A stretch of DNA of 38,809 bases from an uncultured Mycoplasmatota bacterium (GTDB lineage: Bacteria > Bacillota_I > Bacilli_A > RF39 > UBA660). The stretch lies in assembly GCA_900546055.1 (NCBI GenBank), contig URBG01000011.1:1-38809 (forward strand), in the 5' to 3' direction. Numbering within the stretch: position 1 is the stretch's first letter; each line of letters begins with the position of its first letter. The notes beneath the pieces were generated by a model. It saw nothing but the letters and a program-made list of their open reading frames with translations, made no database searches and was not told where the DNA came from. Made by a program: the position numbers and the translations under genes. Positions 1 to 7,086 of this stretch are shown here, in pieces.

Positions 1-1
1 G

Positions 2-817
2 ATGTCTGTGATGGCGTTCGGATTTGCCGCATGTTCTTCTGATGACGATGATGATAAAGACGGAATGCTTTATGATGATGTAAATTCGGAATATAATGAC
101 TATGTCAGTGTTTGCGGAATAAAATGGGCAAGAGGTAACCTTCAGCATTTAGGTGAAGATTGGAAGATTGCCGATCATCAGTGGGAATACTTTAATTATG
201 TCGATGGTAATACCGGGTCGTCTATTTCACAAAGTTCTTCGCAAATGGATCATTTCAATTGGGGAGTATGCGGTGCAAATGCTTTGACTACCAGTTCCAG
301 TGTTTGTGCAAAAAATGTGTCGCAGGATATAAGCGGTAAAATGTTTACCGATGAGGCATGTACGGCCGAGACCTCTGATTTTGCTGCCGCATTATACGGA
401 GATATTGCTTATTGGGCAACACAAGGGACATGGAGACTGCCGACACAAGCGGAGTTGCAGAAATTGTATAATGAAGCTTCATATCAATATGGATATTATA
501 CGACAGAGGATGGTAAAAATGTATATGGATATTTGTTTACTCCTCCGATGAAAAGCGGTCGTGTAGAGAATACTTCAGCACGTCAGATTACCGATGAAGA
601 ATTGGTCGGCGGGCTTTTCCTTCCGGCAACGGGGTATCGTATCTATCCGGGATCGACGATTTCTAAAAGCGGAGAAGTCGGCTATTACTGGACATCTCAG
701 TATCGTAGTGCCGGAGATAATGATTATGCTTATTATTTAGAGTTGCAACCGACTCAGATTCGTTGGGCGGGAAATGCCAGCTATTACGGACGGTCGGTAC
801 GCCCTGTGAAAAATTAG
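2..817 (+). CDS. Lipoprotein with Fibrobacter-type paralogous (FISUMP/DUF1566-like) domain, 5' partial
   Basis: Probably a surface lipoprotein of a Bacteroidales organism. The visible protein begins with a short hydrophobic stretch ending in the lipobox-like GFAAC, followed by a Ser/Asp-rich spacer, as in exported Bacteroides lipoproteins. Only about ten residues precede the Cys, so the true start lies upstream of the window and the gene is 5' partial. The body resembles the Fibrobacter succinogenes major paralogous domain: WARGNLQ near residue 43, a WRLPTQAELQKLY motif near residue 143 and a C-terminal GYYWTSQY...YGRSVRPV segment. This is a C-type-lectin-like extracellular module whose ligand is usually unknown. 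The gene stops before a bidirectional terminator and faces queF. The family is fairly certain; the function is not. Confidence 0.75.
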   Translation: MSVMAFGFAACSSDDDDDKDGMLYDDVNSEYNDYVSVCGIKWARGNLQHLGEDWKIADHQWEYFNYVDGNTGSSISQSSSQMDHFNWGVCGANALTTSSSVCAKNVSQDISGKMFTDEACTAETSDFAAALYGDIAYWATQGTWRLPTQAELQKLYNEASYQYGYYTTEDGKNVYGYLFTPPMKSGRVENTSARQITDEELVGGLFLPATGYRIYPGSTISKSGEVGYYWTSQYRSAGDNDYAYYLELQPTQIRWAGNASYYGRSVRPVKN

Positions 818-900
818 ATTGTAGAAGAACCTGATTAAAATTTCCCGTAAAGGAATCCTCAAAGCAGACTTGAATAAAATTTGAATAGATTCTAAAAAAA

Positions 901-943
901 AGTGGCCGTTTCCGGTACTTATACAGGATAACGGCTACTTTTT
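901..943. terminator. Bidirectional intrinsic terminator between convergent genes
   Basis: GTGGCCGTT (902-910) pairs with AACGGCTAC (930-938), one G-T pair, with a T run after it (939-943) and an A run before it (894-901). It can therefore terminate both the upstream lipoprotein gene and queF, which converge here. Confidence 0.75.
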
Positions 944-957
944 GCATTATAACAGCT

Positions 958-1407
958 TTATCGATGGGTTCTCATTCTGTCTTTTGCCATTTCGGCATAT
1001 TCAGTACCGGGACGTCCGTAATTGCAATATGGGTATATGCTGATTCCGCCTCTCGGTGTAAAAAAACCGGTAACTTCGATGTATTTGGGATTCATGAGTT
1101 TGATGAGATCTTTCATGATCAGGTTGACGCAATCTTCATGAAATCCTCCATGATTGCGAAAACTGAATAGGTAAAGCTTCAGACTTTTGCTCTCTACCAT
1201 TTTTATATCCGGAATATAATCGATCTGTATAGTTGCAAAATCCGGTTGTCCTGTAATAGGACAAAGACTTGTAAACTCAGGGCAGTTGAAACGTACCCAA
1301 TAATCCATCTCCGGGTGTTTATTATTGAATGCTTCCAGTACTTCAGGAGCGTAATCTTGAGGATATTCTGTCTTTTTCCCTAATAGGCTTAGTGTCGTTT
1401 CTTCCAT
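958..1407 (-). CDS. queF: NADPH-dependent 7-cyano-7-deazaguanine reductase QueF
   Basis: Cytosolic enzyme that reduces the nitrile of preQ0 to the aminomethyl group of preQ1 with NADPH, a late step of queuosine precursor synthesis. At 149 residues it is the short, unimodular type I QueF. The catalytic Cys49 lies in SLCPITGQPD with Asp56 following. The QueF signature ESKSLKLY is at 72-79, and HE (90-91) belongs to the substrate pocket. It lies nine bases downstream of the queuosine-precursor transporter gene on the same strand and is presumably co-transcribed with it under the preQ1 riboswitch at 2102-2134. It belongs to the Bacteroidales part of the window. Confidence 0.95.
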   Translation of the reverse strand: MEETTLSLLGKKTEYPQDYAPEVLEAFNNKHPEMDYWVRFNCPEFTSLCPITGQPDFATIQIDYIPDIKMVESKSLKLYLFSFRNHGGFHEDCVNLIMKDLIKLMNPKYIEVTGFFTPRGGISIYPYCNYGRPGTEYAEMAKDRMRTHR

Positions 1408-1416
1408 ATATAAATA

Positions 1417-2097
1417 TTATACTTCTTTTATTTTTAGTATATTATAAGAAATGTCGGTGTCATATACATCGCTTCCGTCAATTCGTTTGATTAGCTTTAC
1501 CACTCGTATGGTAACCGGTAAGATAATAGCTTCGTAGGCCGATTTTAGAATTGCTTGAGTTACGATGAGTATCAGCAGCTCGTTAAACGGAACGACTCCG
1601 GCGAAAGCCACAGGAAAAAAGATCAAAGAATCTGCGCTTTCTCCTACCAGTGTCGATACCATTGCCCGAAGCGAAAATCTTTTACCTTTGCTGGCTATTT
1701 TCATTTTGCTCATAACGTAAGCATTCAAAAACGATCCGGCCAAAAATGCGATCAAGCTGGCTACTGCGATGCGGGGAGTTGCGGCAAATACCAAAGAAAA
1801 GGCTTCTTGTCCGTTCCAGAACGAAGCCGGAGGCAAAAGTATAGCCAACTGTATAAGCGCTACGGCAAGAAAGTTCATGGCAAATCCTGCCCAGATGATC
1901 AACCGGGCTTTTTTATATCCCCATACTTCGGCAATACAATCATTTATAATATACGAGATAGGGAATACGATAAGTCCGGCAGTTGCCGTGACAGGACCTA
2001 AAGAGATCATTTTCACTTCCAGAATGTTGGAAATGATGAGGCATACGCAAAAAAGTATGCTCAACACCATAAAGGGGAGGCTGACTGTTTTTTTCAT
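1417..2097 (-). CDS. Queuosine precursor transporter (YhhQ/Vut_1 family)
   Basis: Inner-membrane protein of the YhhQ/DUF165 family, whose studied members import queuosine precursors such as preQ0/preQ1. The 226 residues form about six hydrophobic segments. The N-terminal segment with LIISNILEVK and the loop IINDCIAEVWGYKKAR near residues 50-65 are family hallmarks (N-D and E-x-WGxKxAR). The start at 2097 is chosen because it lies just downstream of the riboswitch and begins the first membrane helix. It is the first gene of a two-gene operon with queF. The preQ1-I aptamer directly upstream independently supports the queuosine assignment. Substrate choice between preQ0 and preQ1 cannot be read from the sequence. 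Confidence 0.88.
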   Translation of the reverse strand: MKKTVSLPFMVLSILFCVCLIISNILEVKMISLGPVTATAGLIVFPISYIINDCIAEVWGYKKARLIIWAGFAMNFLAVALIQLAILLPPASFWNGQEAFSLVFAATPRIAVASLIAFLAGSFLNAYVMSKMKIASKGKRFSLRAMVSTLVGESADSLIFFPVAFAGVVPFNELLILIVTQAILKSAYEAIILPVTIRVVKLIKRIDGSDVYDTDISYNILKIKEV

Positions 2098-2101
2098 ACA
2101 T

Positions 2102-2134
2102 CTTGTTTTTTACGTGGTTTATCAAGCACACGGG
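2102..2134 (-). promoter_or_regulatory. preQ1-I riboswitch upstream of queuosine transporter
   Basis: On the minus strand CGTG (2132-2129) pairs with CACG to form P1. The loop TGCTTGATAAAC follows the pattern of the Bacillus subtilis queC aptamer loop (U-x-C-U-x-G-x-U-A-x-A-C), and the A-rich tail TAAAAAACAAG ends in CAAG (2105-2102), complementary to loop CTTG, giving the H-type pseudoknot P2. The tail ends four bases before the ATG at 2097, so ligand binding probably limits translation initiation; this control mode is inferred. Confidence 0.82.
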
Positions 2135-2138
2135 AGTG

Positions 2139-2146
2139 CAAAGGTA
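2139..2146 (-). promoter_or_regulatory. Bacteroidetes-type -7 promoter element of the queuosine operon
   Basis: The minus-strand sequence TACCTTTG fits the Bacteroidetes sigma-ABfr -7 consensus TAnnTTTG. No good TTTG -33 element is seen at the usual distance. Transcription would begin at about 2132-2134, which is the first base of the preQ1 aptamer. Confidence 0.55.
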
Positions 2147-2283
2147 CGATCTTAAGGAATACTTAATTGTTAAAAATGAAAAAATATTTATGCTTCTGTT
2201 TTTCCGAGAGATGGAGCTCTGACAATGTAGAGGTGTGTCATCGCTTTTGAGGGACATTGGCTTATTTTTATAAGATATAGATA

Positions 2284-2314
2284 ATTGGCTTGAGTATATT
2301 TTTCTCTATTTTTG
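2284..2314 (+). promoter_or_regulatory. Bacteroidetes-type promoter of the beta-lactamase gene
   Basis: TATTTTTG (2307-2314) matches the -7 consensus TAnnTTTG, and ATTG (2284-2287) lies 19 bases upstream in the position of the -33 TTTG. It sits 27 bases before the ATG. Confidence 0.55.
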
Positions 2315-2340
2315 TTTCTCATAAATAATATCGGATAATT

Positions 2341-3228
2341 ATGAAATATTTTATTGTTGGGGTCTTAATCGCCTGTTTTACTGTTACAGTAGCTTCTTCA
2401 AAGAATGAAAGAGAGTTGAAGATGCGTATCGCTTCTGTTCTGAAAGAGAAAAGGGCAATCGTAGGAGTTGCTGTTTTATATGGGGATAACCGGCTTTTTG
2501 AAGTGAATAGGGGCGATTATCCGATGATGAGTGTTTGCAAATTTCCATTGGCTCTTGCAGTTCTCGATTACCTTCATAAAAATAATCTTTCTCTCGACAC
2601 CGATATATTTATCCGGGAATCAGATCTGTTACCTGATACATATAGTCCTTTGAGAGATCGGCATCCTCAGGGTAATATTAAGATGTCGATACGGGAGTTG
2701 CTTTCTTACACGGTATCGTTGAGCGATAATAATGCGTGTGATATATTATTCGGGTATATCGGCGGGACAAAAGTTGTCGATGATTATATTAAGCGGTTGG
2801 GCATTTCGGGAATGTCTGTTGTTGCGACGGAAGCAGTGATGCATGAGTCGTTTGAGAAACAATACTGCAATACGGCTACACCGTCTTCTGCCGTTCTGTT
2901 GTTGGATAAATTTTTAAAAGAAGATTTGTTCAGAGACGAGTATGGGAACTATTTAAGAAAAATCATGATAGAAACATCTACGGGAAATGATAAGATAAAA
3001 GCCGGACTTCCTGAAAGGGTGGTAATGGGGCATAAAACCGGAAGCTCTGACCGGAATGTTGAAGGGGTAAAGGCGGGAGATAATGATCTGGCTTTTGTAC
3101 AGTTACCCGACGGACAGCGCTATTGTATTGCCGTTTTTATACGGGATTCGAAAGAAGATGATAAAACAAATGCGGCTATAATAGCCTCTGTTTCAAAAGT
3201 TGTTTATGATTATATTGCAAAGAAGTAA
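2341..3228 (+). CDS. Class A (subclass A2, Bacteroidales-type) serine beta-lactamase
   Basis: Periplasmic serine hydrolase that opens beta-lactam rings. A signal peptide covers roughly residues 1-20. All class A motifs are present: the nucleophile motif S64-V-C-K67, S128-D-N130, and the K232-T-G234 triad. In the omega loop, E164-A-V-M-H168 follows the pattern of subclass A2 enzymes (PER, CfxA, CblA/CepA type), where His replaces the usual Asn of the ExxLN motif; E164 is the general base. QYCN follows as in that subclass. The 295-residue length is normal. It is not close enough by eye to CfxA or CepA to give a symbol, and its spectrum cannot be judged. It is the last intact gene of the Bacteroidales segment, so it should not be credited to the Firmicute that follows. 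Confidence 0.92.
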   Translation: MKYFIVGVLIACFTVTVASSKNERELKMRIASVLKEKRAIVGVAVLYGDNRLFEVNRGDYPMMSVCKFPLALAVLDYLHKNNLSLDTDIFIRESDLLPDTYSPLRDRHPQGNIKMSIRELLSYTVSLSDNNACDILFGYIGGTKVVDDYIKRLGISGMSVVATEAVMHESFEKQYCNTATPSSAVLLLDKFLKEDLFRDEYGNYLRKIMIETSTGNDKIKAGLPERVVMGHKTGSSDRNVEGVKAGDNDLAFVQLPDGQRYCIAVFIRDSKEDDKTNAAIIASVSKVVYDYIAKK

Positions 3229-3281
3229 TAAGAGTCGGCTTTAATAAGCAAATTGTTTTGTATTTATTTAAGTATAAGTAT
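3229..3281. other. Junction between Bacteroidales and Firmicute DNA
   Basis: Left of this AT-rich tract, genes, promoters and composition are Bacteroidales; right of it they are low-GC Firmicute. HolB reads normally up to IIGNKKIYII and then continues in non-homologous sequence that overlaps the beta-lactamase end in antisense. The tract holds runs of TA and T that could offer microhomology to an assembler. No insertion sequence, integrase, tRNA or direct repeat is visible at the join. Confidence 0.8.
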
Positions 3282-3625
3282 ATTATATATATTTTTTTAT
3301 TACCAATAATAGCTTTTTTATTAAATTCTTCCTGAAGCTTTTGTAGTTGATCCTTTTTTATCCACATTCCATCAGGAGATATGATTTCTATTTCTGGAAA
3401 GTTACCACTTTCAATTACTTCACATTGTTTGCAATTCTGACAATTTTTATTATTAGTATAACTATGAGGGCAAGAAATAGTTTTAACAAATGAAAATATT
3501 AAGTTAAAACTATCATAAAAACCATTAGTCTCAAAAAGATATGCATGTGAATATTTATTTTTTAAAGCGGCATTTCTTAATATTCTATACACTATTGGTT
3601 GTAGGTTTTGATATTCATCTAACAT
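3281..3625 (-). CDS. holB: DNA polymerase III delta' subunit, 3'-truncated at the junction
   Basis: N-terminal part of the clamp-loader delta' subunit, which works with tau/gamma (DnaX) and delta to load the DnaN clamp. About 115 residues remain of a usual 300 or more. They include the start (HAYLFETNG in place of the Walker A region of active loaders), a Cys cluster (C52, C62, C65, C68) resembling the Zn module of this family, and the segment WIKKDQLQKLQEEF that precedes the Walker-B-like strand. The reading frame continues past 3281 only as non-homologous antisense of the neighbouring segment. The ATG at 3625 follows a GGGGGATGAAAG leader. It sits downstream of recR and bofA as in Bacillus-like origins; the usual tmk upstream is missing. 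Confidence 0.8.
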
Positions 3626-3636
3626 CTTTCATCCCC

Positions 3637-3822
3637 CTAATAAACTAGCAATCTAATTACTATTAAAGCTATTAATCCTGGTAAACCAAGGATTGTAAGT
3701 ATTAATACAGTTATTATATTTATTGGAATTATAGCGGCTGCTGGTACTAATATGTTATAACCATATAACATGAAAAAGCCCATAAGTAGCCTTTTAAATG
3801 CACGTGTAATTTTTGATAGCAT
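3637..3822 (-). CDS. bofA: BofA-like small membrane protein
   Basis: Small membrane protein of 61 residues with two hydrophobic segments (about 11-29 and 33-60). The second, PINIITVLILTILGLPGLIALI, matches the conserved C-terminal signature of BofA, which in Bacillus subtilis inhibits SpoIVFB processing of pro-sigma-K. In Bacillus bofA also lies just downstream of recR, so both sequence and position agree. Start choice: a TTG four codons upstream is in frame, but the ATG at 3822 has a well-placed GAGGTGG site. No other sporulation gene is visible here, and BofA relatives occur in non-spore-formers, so a sporulation role should not be assumed. Confidence 0.72.
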   Translation of the reverse strand: MLSKITRAFKRLLMGFFMLYGYNILVPAAAIIPINIITVLILTILGLPGLIALIVIRLLVY

Positions 3823-3859
3823 ATTCCACCTCAATAAATTATATAAAATTTATAATAAT

Positions 3860-4456
3860 TTATGAGATTTGACTACGATCTGATAACGCTATTTCTAAAG
3901 TTAATGGATCAATATAGTCAATATCAGCCCCCATAGGGATTCCATGAGCAATTTTAGAAATTACTACATCTCTTCCTTCAAGAATTTTTCGAATATATAA
4001 AGCGGTGGTTTCACCTTCAACTGTTGGTTTAACAGCAAGTATTACTTCTTTAATATCTTCTTCTTCTATTCGTTTTAATAATGAAGCTATATTTATATCT
4101 TCAGGGTTAATCCCATCTAATGGAGAAATTAATCCGCCAAGAACATGATAAAGCCCATTGTATGTTCCTATTTTTTCAAATAAAACAATATTTTTACTTT
4201 CTTCAACAACGCAAAGAACATTTGTATCACGACTTTCGTCTTTACAAATGTCACATTCGTTATCTTCTGAAAGATTACCACATTTTTCACATTTTTTTAT
4301 TTTAGTTTTACTGTTTTCTAATGAAGTAGTAAATAACTGAATTGTTTCATCATCCATGTTTAAGCATGAAAGCGCTAAACGTTCAGCTGTTTTTTCACCA
4401 ATCCCTGGAAATTTTTTAAAGCATTCAATTAAATTGGTGATTGTTCGTGGATACAT
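3860..4456 (-). CDS. recR: Recombination protein RecR
   Basis: Cytosolic protein that acts with RecF and RecO to load RecA at gapped DNA. The 198 residues show the family order: a helix-hairpin-helix (FPGIGEKTAERLA, residues 15-27), a C4 zinc finger (CEKCGNLSEDNECDIC, about 57-72), and a Toprim domain starting at VLCVVEES with GGLISPLDGI characteristic of RecR. Its start codon directly abuts the ebfC stop, so the two are translationally coupled in the dnaX-ebfC-recR operon. recF of the same pathway lies in the window at 12,287-13,399. Confidence 0.96.
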   Translation of the reverse strand: MYPRTITNLIECFKKFPGIGEKTAERLALSCLNMDDETIQLFTTSLENSKTKIKKCEKCGNLSEDNECDICKDESRDTNVLCVVEESKNIVLFEKIGTYNGLYHVLGGLISPLDGINPEDINIASLLKRIEEEDIKEVILAVKPTVEGETTALYIRKILEGRDVVISKIAHGIPMGADIDYIDPLTLEIALSDRSQIS

Positions 4457-4753
4457 TTAAAATAATCCTGGCATTCCTTGAGTATATTTACCCATTTTTT
4501 GATCAGTCATTTCATCGACTTTTTTACTAGCTTCGTTTACAGCAACTAAAATCATATCTTCAAGCATTTCTATTTCATCGCTTTCGATATTATCAGTATC
4601 AATTTTTACTTTTGTAAGTTCTTTATTCCCCTTCATTTCAACGGTGACAAATGATGATTTGCCTTCGAAAACAGAATTATCGATTTCCTCCTTTGCATTC
4701 ATCATATCCTTTTGCATTTTTTGTGCTTGTTTCATCATAGCTTGTATATTCAT
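4457..4753 (-). CDS. ebfC: YbaB/EbfC family nucleoid-associated protein
   Basis: Small dimeric DNA-binding protein of the YbaB/EbfC (Bacillus YaaK) family. At 98 residues it has the typical charged N-terminal helix (MMKQAQKMQKDM), the FEGKSSFVTVEMKGNKEL strand region and a C-terminal helix ending in the Gly/Met/Pro-rich tail MPGLF. The conserved dnaX-ebfC-recR order confirms it. A GGAAAGGAAG site precedes the ATG at 4753. The DNA-related role is known for relatives; its precise function remains unsettled. Confidence 0.92.
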   Translation of the reverse strand: MNIQAMMKQAQKMQKDMMNAKEEIDNSVFEGKSSFVTVEMKGNKELTKVKIDTDNIESDEIEMLEDMILVAVNEASKKVDEMTDQKMGKYTQGMPGLF

Positions 4754-4767
4754 ATTATCTTCCTTTC

Positions 4768-6480
4768 CTAATTATATTCGATTATATCTTCGAAAACGCT
4801 GAATTCACTTTTCTCGTCGTCTTCTTTAAATAGATCAGCTATATTTATTTTTTCTTCTTGATAAGTATATTCTTTTGTTTTACTATTAAATTCATTTTTT
4901 ATAATTTCCCAGCTATCTACATCAGTAGCTATGGCTTTATATTTATTATCTAAAACTTTAGTTAAAACTTCTTCTATGTTTAATATATTTTCATTAAATA
5001 GATTAGCCATTCGTTCATTTTTATAAACAAAGATTAAATTTTTCTCACTGGCGGCTTTCAAAGTTCCATCTAAAACCATACCGGCATATTTACCGAAATC
5101 TGGATCAAGTAGAAAGTCATTTAGCGAAAGTATCTTTTGCTTTATTGCCATAGCGGCCTTTTTATTAAAATTTGCTAAAGTGTTATTAATCCGAATTTCT
5201 TTTATTTCGTTTAATTTATCATAGTCTACTTGCTTGTTTTTGGACGTTGTTTCTTTTAATGTTTCATCTTTTTCGTCCTGAGGTTTTACTATTTCTACTT
5301 TGGTACCTAATTCTGATGATTTAACATCTGTTTTGTTTTCAATTGTACTTTCAGCAAGCTTAGGTATTGGTTCTTCTTTGGTTTCTTCTGATTTAACCTG
5401 TTTTTCACCAATTTCTGTTTTACCTAACATTTTAATAATTGCTAATTCGAGTAATAGTTTAGTATTGCTGGCTTGATGCATTTCTATTGTACAATCATTT
5501 AGTTTATCTATATAATCTAAAATCGTCTCGCTATTAATACTATTTACTAATTCGTTATAAATTTTAAAATTACTGTTAATAGTTTTGAAATATTCAGGTG
5601 CTTTTAAACAAAGAAGAATGTTTCTCATAAAAGTAATTATCTCTTCGGTTAATTTAACAAAGTTCTTACCGCTATCATTATAAAAATCTAACTTTTTAAA
5701 AATATTTTCTAAGTCGCCTTTTATTATTAAGTTTATAAAGGACTTCAAATCTTCTGGTGTTAACGTACCGTTAATATCATGTATGTCCGCAGCAGTTATT
5801 TTAGATTCTGAATATGCTACGGCTTGATCTAGCATTCCAATTGAATCTCTCATCCCGCCATCAGATAAACGAGCTATTTCGTATAGAGCAGGCTCTTCTA
5901 TATCAATGTTTTCGTTATTAGCAATTTCTGATAATCTTTTAACGATGTTATTTTCACTTATTTTTTTAAAATCTAAACGTTGACACCTTGATAATATTGT
6001 TTCAGGAATTTTATGAGGATCGGTTGTTGCTAAAACAAATATAATGTGCGCTGGTGGTTCTTCTAATGTTTTTAACAGAGCATTAAAAGCGCCAGTTGTT
6101 AACATATGAACCTCATCAATAATATAAACTTTATATTTTCCATAGGACGGAACAAGATTAACTTTATTACGAAGTTCTCGAATTTCGTCAACTCCATTAT
6201 TAGATGCTGCATCAATTTCAATAATATCACTATTATTTGGGACGGTACAACTAGTGCATTTTCCACAAGGATTGCCTTTTTCTAAGTTTCCACAATTTAC
6301 CATTTTAGCAAATATTTTAGCGACACTCGTCTTGCCTGTTCCCCTAGGTCCTGCAAATAGATAAGCATGATTAATTTTATTATTTAAAATAGAATTTTTA
6401 ATTATTTTGACAATTGTATCTTGTCCACCAACTTCATCTAGGTTTTTTGGCCTATATTTTCTATATAATGCTTGATACAT
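4768..6480 (-). CDS. dnaX: DNA polymerase III subunit gamma/tau
   Basis: ATPase of the clamp loader. Walker A GPRGTGKT is at 44-51, a four-Cys zinc module (C63, C72, C75, C78) follows, then Walker B IIDEVH (120-125) and the SRC arginine-finger motif (164-166). Domain III follows to about residue 360. Residues ~365-420 are a charged, low-complexity linker rich in Glu/Lys, and the last ~150 residues form the variable tau-type C-terminus. The length of 570 fits a full tau; no obvious slippery heptamer for making gamma was recognised. The start is preceded by AGAGGGTGATTGA. Its promoter (6500-6528) carries a DnaA box over the -35, suggesting control by DnaA. Confidence 0.95.
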   Translation of the reverse strand: MYQALYRKYRPKNLDEVGGQDTIVKIIKNSILNNKINHAYLFAGPRGTGKTSVAKIFAKMVNCGNLEKGNPCGKCTSCTVPNNSDIIEIDAASNNGVDEIRELRNKVNLVPSYGKYKVYIIDEVHMLTTGAFNALLKTLEEPPAHIIFVLATTDPHKIPETILSRCQRLDFKKISENNIVKRLSEIANNENIDIEEPALYEIARLSDGGMRDSIGMLDQAVAYSESKITAADIHDINGTLTPEDLKSFINLIIKGDLENIFKKLDFYNDSGKNFVKLTEEIITFMRNILLCLKAPEYFKTINSNFKIYNELVNSINSETILDYIDKLNDCTIEMHQASNTKLLLELAIIKMLGKTEIGEKQVKSEETKEEPIPKLAESTIENKTDVKSSELGTKVEIVKPQDEKDETLKETTSKNKQVDYDKLNEIKEIRINNTLANFNKKAAMAIKQKILSLNDFLLDPDFGKYAGMVLDGTLKAASEKNLIFVYKNERMANLFNENILNIEEVLTKVLDNKYKAIATDVDSWEIIKNEFNSKTKEYTYQEEKINIADLFKEDDEKSEFSVFEDIIEYN

Positions 6481-6499
6481 TCAATCACCCTCTAAAACT

Positions 6500-6528
6500 A
6501 TTATAATTATAACATTTATCCACAACAA
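6500..6528 (-). promoter_or_regulatory. dnaX promoter with overlapping DnaA box
   Basis: On the minus strand the -35 is TTGTTG (6528-6523) and the -10 is TATAAT (6505-6500), with 17 bases between. A perfect DnaA box TTATCCACA (plus strand 6516-6524) overlaps the last bases of the -35 and the spacer, a position where bound DnaA would compete with RNA polymerase. A second TATAAT lies at 6511-6506. Confidence 0.65.
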
Positions 6529-6558
6529 AAGGAAATAACTTTACACTCATTTCCTTTT
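6527..6558 (-). terminator. Intrinsic terminator after tadA
   Basis: AAAAGGAAAT (6527-6536) pairs with ATTTCCTTTT (6549-6558). On the minus strand the stem is followed by TGTTG rather than a long T run, so termination may be partial. The hairpin spans the tadA stop codon and touches the dnaX -35. Confidence 0.55.
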
Positions 6559-6951
6559 ATTTTCGAAAAACTTTTTTAATAATGTTTGGGACTCTTCTAG
6601 TCCTTCTTCCATTTTTTTAAATGTTGATTTTGAAATATTTTCTTTAGATCTAGGAGCAGCAAAAAATACTTTTTTTATACGTGCTTGTTCAATTGCTCCT
6701 TGACACATTTTACAAGGTTCTAGAGTAACATACATTTCACAATCGTTTAAATACCAATTTTGTTTCTTTTTACAAGCTTTTTCCACAACATTTATTTCAG
6801 CATGTCTAGTTACTACTTTGGTTTTTTCTTTTGTATTATGAGCTTTGGCTATTACCTTACCGTTTTCCACAATTATAGCTCCAACAGGAACATCATCGGT
6901 TAATAAAGATTTTTGGGCTTCCTTAAAAGCTAATTTCATATATTTATTCAT
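6547..6951 (-). CDS. tadA: tRNA adenosine(34) deaminase TadA
   Basis: Zinc enzyme that deaminates A34 to inosine in tRNA-Arg(ACG). In 134 residues it shows the HAE catalytic motif (TRHAEINVVE, with Glu as proton shuttle) and the PCKMC zinc motif in TLEPCKMCQGAI. An in-frame GTG lies nine codons upstream, but the ATG at 6951 has an AGGTGAT site and begins the conserved first helix MNKYMKLAFKEA, so it is preferred. The gene starts only 18 bases after the 3' end of the SRP RNA, an order shared with Bacillus (yaaJ-scr-dnaX), although there the RNA lies between tadA and dnaX. Confidence 0.93.
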   Translation of the reverse strand: MNKYMKLAFKEAQKSLLTDDVPVGAIIVENGKVIAKAHNTKEKTKVVTRHAEINVVEKACKKKQNWYLNDCEMYVTLEPCKMCQGAIEQARIKKVFFAAPRSKENISKSTFKKMEEGLEESQTLLKKFFENKRK

Positions 6952-6969
6952 TTTATCACCTAAATAAAA

Positions 6970-7042
6970 GGTACACACGTTTAGTGACCCTTAAGGCTGC
7001 TGTCTTCCGACCCTGACCTGGTTCAGATATAAACGTTGTACC
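6970..7042 (-). ncRNA. ffs: Signal recognition particle RNA (small bacterial type)
   Basis: On the minus strand the apical core reads GAACCAGGTCAGG, then TCGGAAGACAGCAGCC, which contains the GGAA tetraloop flanked by the conserved symmetric and asymmetric loops that bind Ffh. The distal arms GGTACAACGTTTA (from 7042) and TAAACGTGTGTACC (ending at 6970) pair to close a hairpin of about 73 bases, the short form without an Alu domain. A TATTAT -10 lies just upstream (about 7050) with TTGCTT further up (about 7074) as a possible -35. No separate terminator is seen before tadA. Confidence 0.93.
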
Positions 7043-7086
7043 TAGATAATAATATAATATTTTACTAAAAAAAGCAACTGTAATAA

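Noticed and set aside
1555..2001. Open frame on the plus strand opposite the queuosine transporter gene
   Set aside because: It is an antisense shadow of a well-supported gene with no ribosome site, and its composition is unlike real proteins.
3176..3280. Extension of the holB frame past the junction into the beta-lactamase region
   Set aside because: After IIGNKKIYII the residues no longer resemble delta' and are antisense to the Bacteroidales segment, so this is a product of the join.
4768..6480. Programmed frameshift in dnaX producing gamma
   Set aside because: No convincing A-rich slippery heptamer with a following stem was found in the expected region.
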